This document shows positions 10,448 to 23,697 of a stretch of 53,295 bases of DNA, in pieces. The position numbers were made by a program, and so were the translations under genes. Source of the DNA: Brachionus rotundiformis (Eukaryota; Rotifera; Eurotatoria; Ploima; Brachionidae); NCBI GenBank assembly GCA_016802295.1, contig JAESIW010000167.1, positions 44,404-97,698 of the forward strand, read 5' to 3'. Under the pieces are notes generated by a model. That model had not been told where the DNA came from, did not search any database, and saw only the letters and a list, made by a program, of their open reading frames with translations. Numbering within the stretch: position 1 is the first letter of the stretch; the number at the start of each line of letters is the position of its first letter.

Positions 10448-13044
10448 TTGATCATATTTTTTCTAATTTCTCGATTGATTTAAATGTTTAAAGATGTAAA
10501 AATCTGAGTTATTCTCATCAATGTTTTTAGGATAAAAATATTTGTTTTCAACTTAAACTAAATTTTGCGACCCAGTATAAAGATTTGAGCTGTATAGTTT
10601 ACTTTAAATTAGTAATAAGATAATATCTAAAGTAGCATTGACTTTTAAATCTCCTTAAGCTCGGAAATATCATTTTTTATCCAAATTAGCTTTAAAAAAG
10701 GATTTAAATATTCAAACATTCATATTAAAAATTTATTTTCTGAATTCACTGTTTTATAAATGATAATCATCTTAAATATAACATTAAATCTTAATTATAC
10801 ATTTTTTTTTTCATTTTAAAATGTAATTGCTATTTATTAGTGCCAAAATTTTCTTTATAAGGATTAATAGTCATCATTTGAATTAAAAATCTTATTTAAA
10901 TTGGATTCTAAATAATTCAAATCATTTTAGATTAAGTTGCCTTAGAATATGAGATGTGCTAGCATTATCTCAAAAAGAAAAGAAAAATAATCAATAGAAA
11001 CAAAAAAACAAAAAACAGATATATATTTTTACATCAAAATTGCGCATATTTTTAATTAAAAAATCATCTTGTAAAATAATTTTTTTATTTAGTTTTACTT
11101 AGACCCAATTGAAATAATTTAAACAAAAATTTTTTAAAACTTAAGACAAACTTGTCTGCGAAAATGAATAATTTTGACTTCTTTTAAGCTGACAAGCTTG
11201 TTTAGTATTGATTAGTTAAAGATGAAACGAATGAGGATGAAAATAAGCAAAATTTATTTAATACCTCATTTTAAACATCATATTACATTTTAATCAATAT
11301 TAATTGTAATAAAAAATCAATCAGTTGCTTTCATGATGAAAGATACGGAATTTTCAATTAAAAATTACAATAGAAATGCAATTATTTTAAATAATGAGCC
11401 TAATTTAAAAAAAAAGCTTTTATGTAAGAATCTTAATTAGAAAATTGTTTACAGTTTGAGACAAAATTAAAGATACAAAATTAAAAATTTTTAGATAACT
11501 ATGACAAATCATTAATATTCCATTTTTTATCATGTTTCTTATCTAACAGAAATTTTTCTAAAATAAGTCATTATTTTAAAAATGCAAAAACATTCAAAGC
11601 TTAATTAATCATTTATTACTTCAATGTAATTAATATTAAGTAATGAGAAGTCTTGAAAATTCTTAAGATAAATCAGAAAATAAATTAAGATTCTAGATAT
11701 GAGGACAAAGAAAAATTCTTTAACATGAATTTTACATGTATTCTCAAAATGATGATAATTTGGGAAAAACAATTGACATTAAAGATTTAAAATAGAATAA
11801 CTTTTTCCGGGACAAGCAAATATTAATCCAATTTAAAATCTTGTTTGATAAGCAAAAAAATTAATCATTAATTAAGAAAAATCGAATGACAAAAATTTTG
11901 ATTAGATTGAACTTTTTGAATAATTTAAAATTATTATGCCAAGAAAATAAAACAGTTGAATATCCTTAATGCTTACGAAACCAATTCTAAATTTGAATAT
12001 AATTAGAATTTAAATTCAATAAAAATAAACATCTATCTATCTACTTTTACCAAAATAGTTATCGTATACCATTGCACAGTAATGTTTGTATCATAACTTG
12101 GAAATCGGGTTAAGGTGCATGCAAAAGCCTTGATCAACCCCATGTTAAAATAGAATAGTTATAAATGTGTGAATTAAGGCTTAAATTTTCGGGTTTAGGT
12201 GCTTTTTGAATTTCAAGAATCAAAGCAATAATACAGTTAGTCCAAATACTAAACAAAAAAGCTGATAAAAACTTAATATTTAAAAAAATTTATTTCAAGT
12301 ATTATTTTGATAAAAATAACTAAATTAATATAAAAAAAAATAATTAAAAATCGAATTTTTTTATTGTTATTTTTTTTTAACTAATAGCGCCATTCTTTAA
12401 ATTAGGAAATGAATTGATACCCGGAAATTTAAGCCTTAATTCACACATATATAACTATTCTATTTTAACATGGGGTTGATCTAGGCTTTTGCATGCACCT
12501 TAACCCGATTTCCAAGTTATGATGCAAACATTACTGTGCAAGAGTATACGGTACTTAATTTTTAAATTTTTTATTTTTTAAACGTAATATCTTTCATTAT
12601 ATTTAGATGAAATAGATACATTAACCTTATCTCTTTCTAAATTTTAACTAAATTAAGCATTAAATGCATCAAATTTGATTTAAATTTTTTTGTTGATTGA
12701 TTTTTTTTTGCTTGATTTTTTAATAGTTTCATTTTTTAATATTTGTAAATAGTTTCATATATTTTTTAGATTTTTAACTTTTTAGCATTAAAGTAATTTT
12801 CAGAAGCATCATTTTTCCATTTAAACTTTGAAAATATTCAAGAATATTTTTTATAATATCTGGTTTGATATTTTGACTTTTAAAAAAATTAGTTATTTTT
12901 AAGCATTTTTTCTAAAAAGAAATTTATTAAATTATTTTAAATGATACTAAATCAATTAATGCCTAAACAATAGAGAATAATTTTGTTTATTGTTAAAAAA
13001 ATATACTTACATAATAAAATTTAAATAAAACTTTTCATAATTAC
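10448..13044. other. Intergenic AT-rich stretch with a foldback element
   Basis: I find no open frame with coding character on either strand between RNASEH1 and the LINE relic at 13045. A short ATCT run near 12030 and the inverted repeat at 12062-12551 are the only structures seen. Confidence 0.6.
12062..12551. mobile_element. Foldback (long inverted repeat) element, MITE-like
   Basis: The left arm 12062-12194 and right arm 12419-12551 are near-perfect inverted copies about 133 bp long, separated by about 224 bp. Both share CACAGTAATGTTTG, ATCATAACTTGGAAATCGGG, TAAGGTGCATGCAAAAGCC and AACCCCATGTTAAAATAGAA. I count about seven differences. The outer ends are CGTATAC-type. No open frame lies inside, so it would be a non-autonomous element if mobile. 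I cannot see a convincing target-site duplication. Confidence 0.85.
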
Positions 13045-13760
13045 AAAATATCTGTCTGGTCAAAAAAGCGGTCAACAGTGCTAAACGCAGACAAGTGCAA
13101 AGTCTTACATCTGGGTAGATCTAACTCTAAAATCGATTATGAAATCGAAAAATAATATGTGAGAAGGATCTTGGAATATGTATAAAACATGATATGAAAT
13201 GGGACGTTCAAGTTAGACATAGTCCTGCCAAAGCGAATAGGGTGTTGGTTTTGATGAGACTTGAAAGAGACCACATTTAGAATATGGTATCCACACTGTG
13301 TAAGAGACATAAATTAGTTGGAAAAAGTTTAAAAAAGAGGGACTTAACTAGTGACCGAGATGAAAATCTTAAGTTATACTGACAAGTTAAACAAAATGGA
13401 TCTAACCAACCTTCAAATGAGAAGGAAAAGAGCCGATCTTATCTAAATATTAAAAATTGTTAACAATTTAGAGAAGGTCAATCTCGTGAACGTGCTCAAA
13501 GAAGGTAAAAATAACCTCAGATCACTCAATTAAAGAGAAAATGAAGTATCTACAACCAAGATTTAATTTCCTTACAAACAGTGTCACGATAATCTGGAAC
13601 AAATTGCCAAATGACATTGTTAATGCACGGAATTTGAACAGTTTTGAGGCTAAATTGGACGTCTGAATTAAAGAAAATTTTTCTTTTCTTGAAGCTATTG
13701 CCACAACCCTTTTAGGCTGTACTTAAGCTTGAACACAAGTTCAAGTCGCAGATTTATAAA
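13045..13760 (+). mobile_element. Degraded LINE, ORF2 3' part and 3' end
   Basis: Frameshifted segments read NADKCKVLHLGRSNSKIDYE, SPAKANRVL, PHLEYGIHTV, YTDKLNKMDLTNLQMRRKRA, KIVNNLEKVNLVNVL, then IIWNKLPNDIVNARNLNSF and EAKLDV. This is the same ORF2 tail as in the relic at 2585-3275. Stops and small deletions show that it is inactive. The 3' end carries a hairpin at 13728-13745 (CTTGAAC, loop ACAA, GTTCAAG), followed by TCGCAG. Confidence 0.82.
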
Positions 13761-14363
13761 ATTAAAATATTAAAAAAATTTTTTAAATCAAAAAATATAT
13801 TTGGTTGCGATTATTACAAAACTTTTGTCCAAAGTTGCTTTGGAAATGCTGATTGTCTTTGGATCAATCTTGTTTAGTGACAAACTCTTCTCTGAAAGTG
13901 TTACGGACGCCATATAGCTTCAGCTTTAACTTGGGATGGATAAGGCTATTTCAAATATTTCCCATTGATATCCTGAATGACAATTGACCAATGCTCTTGT
14001 GCGAACTCTTTATTTGACCAAATATCTTTGATGACTGCAACGATGAATTGATTATTTCATTTTAACTGGCTTTCTACTCAGCTACATAGAGACTTTAATC
14101 TTTTTGTTAGGCGAAAATTTTTTATACATTAATAAATTTGTCTCTAACAATAATTCAATTAATATAATATAATTTAAATTTAAATCTTTATTTTATAATT
14201 TTTGGATAACTCTGAATGAAAGTGTAAAGTAAATTTTGTTTTTCAACTATGGTTAAAAAAATTACGAAAAGCTAATGTTCGCATGTGTATAGTAAAATAC
14301 ATTAAATTATAGAAGAATAAATTTTAAAAAATAATATTTTAAAAAATAATAAAACCGTATTAA
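13761..14363. other. Upstream region of SETD2
   Basis: There is no convincing coding frame. A somewhat less AT-rich stretch at about 13800-14110 may be more decayed repeat material, but I could not assign it. An in-frame TAA (14361-14363) directly precedes the SETD2 start codon. Confidence 0.45.
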
Positions 14364-17300
14364 ATGGAAGATACTGAAGGATCCGGATCAAATGCTTACA
14401 AAGATGAAATCGAAGAATATTTCCAAGATCTGGACAAACGATTTCAGTCAAAAGTTAGCTTGGTAGAGAGAAAAATATCTGATATAAATGAAATAAATGG
14501 TGATATATTTAATCTTAACTCATTAGAAAAAAATGATTACATATTAGATAATTTTGTTGCAACAAAAAAAAGCCCTAGCTCCAAGAAAAGGCACAAAAAA
14601 TCGAAAAAACGCGCAAAAAAGAGAAAGAATGAACGGTCACGGAGTGGACATAGAAGATCTAATGACCGTTCAACATCTAAGTCTCATTTTAGCAGTCCGC
14701 TTCATCAATTTATGCCAGATAAAGACATTATCAGACCTAATTTTGGGCCAAAAAGAGAAGAAACCTTTCATGTTGATATTTATCAAAACTCGAATGACAA
14801 AATATCGAAAAAAACAAACTTAGAAAATCGACTTAAGCTATTTAACTTTCTGCAAACAGATAAAAGTCTGATAAATCCGTATAATTTTATTAAACAGTAT
14901 GAAAATAAGCCGAGTAATTTAGAAAAAGTCGAGCCTTGGAAAAAAAATGGTGCTGAAAACAAGGAATATTTTGTTAGAGAGAAAAATTTTATTTCAAATA
15001 AACCGGTTAATATTATTAACTCAGAGTCCAATTTAATTAAAAATGAGATTGATTTAACTGTGTCTAGTTTAAATAAGTGTTTTAGCAATAGAGAAAAATC
15101 TAATTTAAAACAAGATGATGGTACAAAAATTGAATTAGGAGACTTAATGAACAAACAAAGTGATCCTGAAGTGCGCCAAGTACAGTAAGTAAATTTATAG
15201 CTACAAAAGTTTAAATATAAAATATAAAAATAAAATCTATCAATTAGGGTATGATTTTTAATCATAATTGACTGTAAGTCGATCAATAACTCCTTATTCA
15301 ATCGAGCTGATCTTATTAAGTAGTTTATTTTATGATTTTTGTATCGAACTTTAATTTAAATTTTAATATTTATTTAAAAAAATAGTTAAAATTTTGAGTT
15401 TTAAAAACACTTATATTTACAGATTTTTATAAAATTAAAATTGTTCTTCTTCGAAAAGAAAAGAATGTTGATCAACAATCTATTTAATATTACTGATTAG
15501 TTTAAAACTTATTAAAGTAATAAAATAGTGAGCAATTTTTAGTGAAACATAAAATCTATTGAAAAGTTTAAATAAGACTAATGACTAATATGAAATAGAA
15601 AAAAATTAAATTTGTTTATGTTCGATTTCTAAATTAACTCCACAATTTTTTTTTTTAATTTTTTGATTTTTTTGAGATTTAAGACAATATTTTAATTAGA
15701 GTAAAACTTAAATTAAATTTCTAGTTAATTAAATTTTAAATTTTAATTTTAGTCAGAGAAACAAAACTTTACTTTTGTCTTTTTTATTTTAAAAATTAAC
15801 TATTAACTTAAACATAAACCATTAATTACAGGAATTCATATTTTTTGGTCGGTGCTGCATTTGAATTATTAAGTTAACTGATTATTAATAATTGAAAAAT
15901 TTAAGCTACCGGCTTAAAAAAAATTAATAATAAGTTTTAAGAAAATCACGAATCAATCATCGCCTAAAAAATTAAGATTTCTAAAATTAAGTATTTTTAT
16001 TTAGAACAACAAATGGTGGTGGAATTGCCGAATATTCGACCAGAGCTGAAGATGATTTTGAAACTCTTAGAAATAAATTTAGGGAACAACTGGAAGAGAG
16101 GCTGTTTGACAAAAATGATAAGAAATTAATGGATAAAATTAAAAAAGAAAAACTAAAGCCTGTCTCTTCCTACAACTCTAGTTAGTATCTGAAATCTTAT
16201 TAATTATTAAGTATTAATTAAAACATTAATATTTTTTTTCAAGTTAGTAGTTGTGAATCGGATACAAAAAAAGGAGACATAAATCGAAAAAAGAAATCTA
16301 AGAAAAAATGCTCAAAAACATTAAATAGAAAGAATAAGCACCTTGGGTATAGTAGAGATAAAAATAGATCTCAGACAGAAGACGAAGACGATGATAACAG
16401 TGATGAAGAAATTAATGACAATTTTGACGAGATGGCTAACTCGTTAAGGCGCAGTGACCGAATTAAGGTCATAAAAACCAAAAGACAAGTAACTAAAGAG
16501 CAAGAAATAGCCGAGAAAATGAAAAAAATGTCTTATTCGAATGGTTTAAATCAATTACAAGAAGATTCTCATTTGAAAGACATTTTGGTTGATTCAATTA
16601 ACATTGACCACGAAAACTCAAAATCTAATCAAGAAGTTTTTGGCTCAAAAGAGACAGAAAATGTCCAAAATTCAAGTGTTGGTGTTAGTGAGAAATTTGA
16701 ATGGCCTTCAAATTATGACCAAATAGATGAGAATATATATCGTTGTAAAAGGTAAATAAAATTGAATTGTATAATTTTTTCATGATTTTATACATTTTAG
16801 AAATAATTATAAAAATAAAGAGTCAAAAAAAATGGTTTGTGATTGTACTTATAGTGAGCAAGAAAAGCAAATGGGTATACCAGCTTGTGGCATGGATTGT
16901 TTGAATCGCATGCTTTTAATCGAATGTGGAAACAGGTATTTTTAAGTTTGGTATCGTAATCTTTTTTAAATAAATGACCGGTAATTACTTATAGAGGTTA
17001 AAAAATGTTTCAAATAAATTAAATTTTTTAAAAAATTTTATAAATTTTGTTGGAGATTTTTTTCATTTATAAAAATTTAAATTTGAATTTTAAATTAAAT
17101 TAATTTATCCAAAATTAAAACTAAATTTAATTTGTGACTTAATTTGATTAAGATAAGCCTTTAGATTAAGATAGCTAACTAGGCAGTAGAATATTGAGAA
17201 TCAAATTATTCTATTTCTTTATTTTTCCTAATAAGAAGTTTCAGAAACATTACGGTTTTAGTTGAAATCAATTAAATTTTTAAGATAAAATTCATTTAAT

Positions 17301-20300
17301 TTTTGTCAACTTTAAGTACTTACGAAATATTTAAAATAAAATTAACAAAATTAAAAAAAATACTGGCTAATTATCATCAGAAAGGCTTTATATTAATTTT
17401 TGTCATTTATAAAGAAAAAATTTAAGAATATTATAATATCTTAAAAATTATTAATTAATAAATTTGTTTCTATTTATTAATCTATATCTATTATTTTTTA
17501 ATAAGATGCTTATGCGGTGACCATTGCACAAATAAGAACTTTAAGACCAAGAACAATGCCAAGATTACACCATTCAGGACCGAGAATAAAGGCTGGGGAT
17601 TAAAAACAATTAATGACTTAAAATCGTGATTAAAAAAATTATTCATATCTTTTAAATAGAATATAAATTTATATTAGGGAGACCTTTCTCATTGAATATG
17701 TTGGTGAAGTAATTGATTTAAAGGAATTTAAAAAACGCTGTGAAGATTACTCCGAACAAAATAATGAACATTTCTATTTTATGGCTTTACAAAATGATCT
17801 TTTCATTGACGCGACCAATAAAGGAAATATAAGCAGATTTTTCAATCATAGCTGTGATCCAAATTGTGAGACACAAAAATGGACTGTAAATGGTGAATTA
17901 AGAATTGGATTTTTTACTCGTCGACCGGTAAAGGCTAACGAAGAGCTCACCTTTGATTATCAGTTCCAGACTGTTGGTAAAAAGCAGCAAAAATGCTATT
18001 GTGGAAGTGAGAGATGTCGTGGATATTTAGGTGCTTCTTCCCAGAGTCAATTAAATAATATTTGGGAAAGTAATAGCGAAGAAGAAGGTTCACTTTCCGA
18101 ATTATCCTCTAGTGAGGATACAAGTGAAATTGAGTCTGATAACAAAGAAAATAGAGTTATTAAAAAGAAACTTGTGAGAAATCCTAAGCGCAATAAAGAT
18201 CGCGAAGTAATTTTTTATCAAATGTTGAAAAAAAAATTTATTTTATCCTTTTCTTAATTTATAGCTAAACAGACAGGTAAAAAATATTCAGTCGCTATCA
18301 AATAAAGAGAATGTACTTAAACTGTGTCAATTAATGTTCCGAACTGAAAGTTTGGACTTGCGTTTGGAAATTTTAGATCTTCTTTTGGTAGAATTTTTTT
18401 TTCAAATTTGGAAAAATAAGATTGTTAATTAATTTAATAGGGCACAAAAGCTGAGATTAGTTTACGGCTTTTTATGGACTATCATGGTCTTAAATTATTA
18501 TGGGGTTGGATGGTTGATATAGACAATAAAACAGAATCAATTGAGCATTTGGAGTGTAAAGTTAAGGTAAATTTAAATTTTTACAATTAAACTTCAAAAC
18601 ACTTTTTATAAAAAAATCAATAACTTCATTTATTTAGGCTACATGTTACGTATACGTTTTTTTAAACTAAATTAAAAATCAGAATAATTTTAAGTAAAAA
18701 AAAATTATATTAATTATCAAATTTAATAAAAAAAGAAAATTTATAAAAACAAATATAAGTTTAATTATGGAAAAGGAGAAAAAATATTTTGAAAATATAT
18801 CTTGCTGAGTAGAATGTAACTGTCAGTAAAACAGTCATTAAATACCAATTTAAAACCGAAAATATTTCCAATTATTTAGGCTAGATCGATCTAGATTACA
18901 TAATTTTGAATAAAAAAGGATTTAAACTAAAAAGTCCTCTTTGTATATGAAAGAATCGTAGATATCTTTAAGAAATTTTACAGTTCAAGCAATATATTTT
19001 AATTGACTTAAATAAAAAGTTAAGATTTGATGGTAGAATTTGAATTTTTTCCGGTTTTTTTTAAACCATTTGAATAGTCAACTAGTTGCTTTAGATAAGT
19101 ATATCACTTTTTTTATTTTTACTAGAATATCATTATCAATAATAGTAAGATTTGGATTATTTTCATCCAAATTTATACAGCTATTCATTCTTTCATTCAT
19201 TAAATGGTAATCACTAAATGCTTTCTATTAAATTCTGTTAAGTTTGGTCATGTTTCAATTAAAAATTTGCCAGTAATATTAAATATATAATGATTTATTC
19301 CTATATATTCCTTTAAAAAAATAAAATTTCAGTCAGATTTTATTGAAAATAATTAAATCATAGAAAGCTATCTAAAAAAAATATCTATTTTTTAAAAACC
19401 TACAACCTTTGAGGTAATTTTTTTAACCCAATAGAATATTTACCAATAATTTTAGGAATTATTTTGTTTTAAATGTAACCAAAGTTTAATTTTTTACTAT
19501 TTTGATCAAAAAGATATTGGATGTTTTATCAATGTTGCCAATAAAAAATAGAACAATATTAGAAGAGTGCAAGCTACTGGTAATTGTTAAAAAATGGTCA
19601 GAAATAGGCTTTCGACCTAATTTTAACATTCAAATACCAGAGGCAAGCGATAGCAATTTGGAAACAAATTCTTGGATAGAAAATATTTTATTAGGTATTG
19701 TAGATGTGGTAATTGAAGAATCCGAGAAAAAAAATGATCAAGATTATCAACATTTTTGCTCTCTTTTTTCTCAAATAAAATCCAAAGCCGATGTTTTATA
19801 CACAGAATGGAATAATTTAAAAGTGGCATTCAAAATACCTAAGAAACAACAAATAGAAGAGAGAAAGGAACATGAACGAGAAGTGAATGAGCTATTCAAA
19901 GATCAAGAAAAGTCAAATTTTGTCGACAAAACTGACAGAAGTTTAACTTTTGAAACAAGATATCCAAATAAATGGAACAATCGCTACAAGGGTAAATTTT
20001 TTATACAATTTAAAAATCAGAATTTAAAATTTTTCTAAGGCTTTAATAAATTTTACCGCTCAAAACCTTATTACAAATCACGCTTTTTCTGGTCATCGAA
20101 TAACCCAGGCACATCTAATATGACCAAAGAACAAAGACGAAAGTTATTCGAGGAAAAAGTTAGGCAAGAAGAAGAGAAAGCAGCTACAGAAGCCGCAGCA
20201 AAGGCAGAGCAGTATGAAAAAGTCCAGAACCAAAACATGGCCAATTTCCAATGGGTATATGACTCTCAAATCAATCAATGGGTTCAATGTCCAATACCCA

Positions 20301-21184
20301 ATTTTTCTTCTAGTCTACCATCGAGTTCAAATTCAGTATTTAGTCCCTTATATTCATCACAATTTCAAATACAACCGGTTCCACCACCGCCGCCACCAGC
20401 GCCATCACAGCCTGTTCTCGAATCAAACCCTTTTAAAAAAATCGACCTCACTGATTCAAATTTGAAAAATTTACAACAAGCTATTTTGCAAATAGCTCAT
20501 TCAACCCAAGAGATAAATAAAAAAATCCAACAAAATACAAAAAAGATACCTCTAAGCACTTCTAGACCAAAATCTTTGTCATCTATTGCTACAAAGCTAC
20601 CTCCAGGTTGGAAGTGCAAGCGCAATACAAAAGGAATGATTTATTATTACAACATAAAGACAAAAAAAACCCAGTGGAATTTTCCCAAAGTGTCCAAAAC
20701 TGTGACCAAGAAGCCTAAAGCATCGATCGCTAAAGATATAGAAAAAATAAATGACCAAAGTGAGCTTAACGAGAACCAAAAATTATCACCGAAAATAACA
20801 AGCACCACCACAGAAAAGTCTGATAATGATCTTACCAAGTCGAATAATAGCGAAGCATCGGCTAGTGCTATGGTGACAGCATCGAATAATATGTTCAAAG
20901 CTTACAGAGATCAATTTAGGGGAAAATTGAGCAAATTAATCATCAAAATACTGCAACCATTTTTAAACAAGGACTGCAAATATGGTTACATACAAAACAA
21001 TGATGACTTTAAGCATTTAGCTCGAAAGTTTACTCATACAATTATGGAAAAAGAAATAAGTAGAGCGACTAATTTGGAAGAATTGGACTTGGACAAACGA
21101 ATTAAGCTAAAAGCCAAAGATTATATTTGCAAATACATGCAAAAATTTAGAGATGGATATTCGAAAGGTGTCGATAACAATTGA
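14364..21184 (+). CDS. SETD2: SETD2-type histone H3 lysine-36 methyltransferase
   Basis: Ten exons keep frame: 14364-15184, 16005-16180, 16244-16751, 16801-16935, 17506-17625, 17678-18206, 18265-18387, 18441-18566, 19514-19991 and 20040-21184, giving about 1386 residues. The product trimethylates H3K36 on transcribed chromatin. The N-terminal 500 residues are charged and low in complexity. AWS Cys motifs (CDCTYSEQE, CGMDCLNRM) start near residue 505. The SET domain follows (GWGLKTI, LIEYVGEVIDLKEF, RFFNHSCDPNCETQKWTVNG, LTFDYQF), with post-SET CYCGSERCRGYLG near 691. A WW domain (LPPGWKCK to TQWNFP) lies near 1193-1222. A C-terminal SRI domain (about 1289-1380), which in the family binds the phosphorylated RNA polymerase II CTD, ends the protein. 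AWS-SET-post-SET with WW and SRI identifies SETD2 rather than NSD or ASH1. It is much shorter than the vertebrate protein, mainly at the N-terminus. The 947-nt intron before 19514 could hide a further exon. Confidence 0.93.
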
Positions 21185-22817
21185 ATCCATTCAATAGTAA
21201 AAATAGCTTAGTTTTTTTCTTTTTGGTTACAATTTTTGTTTAAATTATGTTTTAAAATTTATGTAAATGTTATAAAATAAAATTTTTAAGTTTGTTATTT
21301 GAATAGTTTATCTAAAAAATTAGGGCTAAATTTTTACATAGTTGCTTTTATTAATTTTTTGTTGAATTAATGTGTTTCATGTGTAAACATCACCTAAGCT
21401 ACCTTTAATACATAAAATACATTTGGAACAATACATTCTGGAATATTAACCTGTGATTTTTGAATAATCAAAAAGCAAAAATTTTCAAAGGTGGTTGAAT
21501 ACATTTAATTTTTGTTAAAATTAAATTCCAAAAACAAATAGTTTTTTTTTTATTTTTTAATAGATGACAAATTAAAATAAATTTCAAGATCTATTAATTC
21601 AAAACTTAACTCAGAGTTTAATAAATATATATATATTAAATTCTTTTTACCAAGGGTCACTTTATAATTCTTAATATTTTAAGTTAACTTGTTAGCAAAT
21701 GGGCGTATTTTTCAGCATAAACTTGTTTATCATAAAGGTATAGTTAAACCACTTACGTTTAACTATTTGCTTTTTTTCTAAACACTAAATCAATTTTTTT
21801 AATGAACTTTGTAATGGCTTCGCAAACATATCTAATTTTAATATTTTTTTAAATTAGTAATTTAGTTAAGGCATGCCTTAGGAAAAAAATCAACTCTGCC
21901 AAAGTAAATTAATAATTTTTTATGATTTAAACTAATTTAAAAATGAATAATTCAACAGACTAAGTTCTTGATAAATTATCTGTTTAAAAATGCATGAAAA
22001 AATGTTAAATTATTAAATATGGGAATTGCAATTATTATCCATATTAAACAGCTTTTCCATTTTACCTTATGTAATACAATTTCAAAATATCAATTTAAAT
22101 GGTAAATATGTTTCAAGCATCGATTAAAAATTAAGACTCATAAACAGCAGTAAAATTTTTTAAATGCTAAGTCAATTATTTGGCAAGTATTTAAGAAACT
22201 TTATTTTTTTTTAAATTATGCAAAAACAAGTGAAAATAAGAACGATAAACAAAAAAGATAGATCAATAAAATAGAATAAATGTTTTAAATAAAAATCATG
22301 ATTATGTAAGAAGAATACTCATAGGTAAAACAACACTCATAATTTATTTGAGTCTTATTTTAAGCTTTGATTTACAAAAATTAAAGAATAAAACTCTCTA
22401 AATTATTTTCAACTAAAGATGTTTATAAACAAATTAAAAAAAAGTAATTCCTATCTGCTTAAAAGGTTTAGTAATCAAAATATTTGCTAAGTCAAGCGTG
22501 GTCTTGTTTTTTCTTCGAACTTAAAATTTGTCAAAAATAAGAATTTTAATTAAAAAAATCAAATAATTCAACACATATGAATGTTCTTTCTTTCTCTTAC
22601 TTTAATCAACAAACAATCTTACCCTGAAAATATCTACATTTTTTTCTAATTTTATAAATTTTGGAATTTCTCAAGTTTCATTTTGCATTTTAATCCAAAA
22701 TAAAGTGTTTACTTTTTCTCTAACTCAGTTACATTTTAGTTGATATTTAAATCGGATTTTATAAAAAAAATGATTTAAATAGATTGTAGTCACTTTAGTT
22801 TTAAAGTCAATCAAAAT
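21185..22817. other. Intergenic stretch between SETD2 and the first Shisa-like gene
   Basis: The SETD2 3' UTR starts here, with a likely AATAAA polyadenylation signal near 21277. I see no coding frame or repeat in the remainder. Confidence 0.55.
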
Positions 22818-23697
22818 ATGCGGAGTTTTTTAATTTTTGTTATTTTTGTTGCCTATCTAAAAGGTATTATTTATTAATAAGTTATGTAAGATTTAAAATA
22901 TTTTTGTAAAGAGATTAAGAGCGATTCATGTACATCGTATTCGATCAAGACAGAAAGCTACCATGTAGAACCATGCAATGTTCCGGGGTCGTTTTGTTGC
23001 GGCGACTGTTGGAACCGCTACTGCTGCAATACAGGTTACAAAAAGCTTGATCAATCTCTATGTGGACAAGATACTCAGCAGGTTCAGCCCGCCCCACCAG
23101 CACCAATAAAATCAGAATCAGATTCAGCTTCTTCATCGGATACTAAATGCTTCGGATTTTTGTTTCCATGTCACTCTTATCTTCTGTATTTGAACTCAAA
23201 GTTAAAAATTTGTTAAAAAATAAATTATTTTATTACAAAGGTTTTTATTAGGACTACTGATATCATTGCTGTTGTGCTGCTGTATTCCACTAATGTGCTG
23301 TCTCTGCTGTAGAGATTGCTTTAGAGGTAGCTTATTTGAACATGATACCCGGGGTATTTTTTAGCTAGAATATTTTTAGTATGTGGATTCGGAGGAGCCA
23401 AAAATGGTGCTGTGGTTGCAGCACAACCAGTTTATGGAAATTCGTTCAGTGATCGAATGAGGAAGAGATTCGACAACTTTTTTGGAAGTTCTCACACTTC
23501 TAATCAAGTTAATTCACAAAGTGATTATGTTACCGTAGCCCAAGACGATTTCCTTAGCACAGAAAAAGTTGTTAGGTAAAATTTCTCATAACCTTGAAAA
23601 AATGTTCTTATCTATTTTAATATAAAGAAATAATAACCAATCTTCGAATACTGTCGAATTTCATGAGTTCTCGGAGGTTAGAAGAACTTACAATTAG
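22818..23697 (+). CDS. Shisa-like single-pass membrane protein, cluster copy 1
   Basis: Five exons join in frame: 22818-22863, 22912-23161, 23241-23326, 23380-23575 and 23628-23697, giving 215 residues. Exon 1 is a hydrophobic signal peptide (MRSFLIFVIFVAYLK). Exon 2 holds the Shisa cysteine module: SCTSYS, EPCNVPGSFCCGDCWNRYCC, then SLC. A Ser/Pro-rich stalk follows, then a transmembrane segment (LFLLGLLISLLLCCCIPLM) with a juxtamembrane CCLCC cluster, and a polar cytoplasmic tail of about 85 residues. Shisa proteins modulate receptors, such as Wnt and FGF receptors in the ER or AMPA receptors at synapses; the partner here is unknown. Without the last small intron the frame stops at a TAA (23577-23579), giving a slightly shorter tail. 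It is the first of three Shisa-like genes in the same orientation. Confidence 0.8.

Noticed and set aside
14783..15301. 172-residue minus-strand open frame opposite SETD2 exon 1
   Set aside because: It is the complement of AT-rich, Lys/Asn-rich coding sequence and shows no family features; the plus frame joins in phase to the following SETD2 exons.
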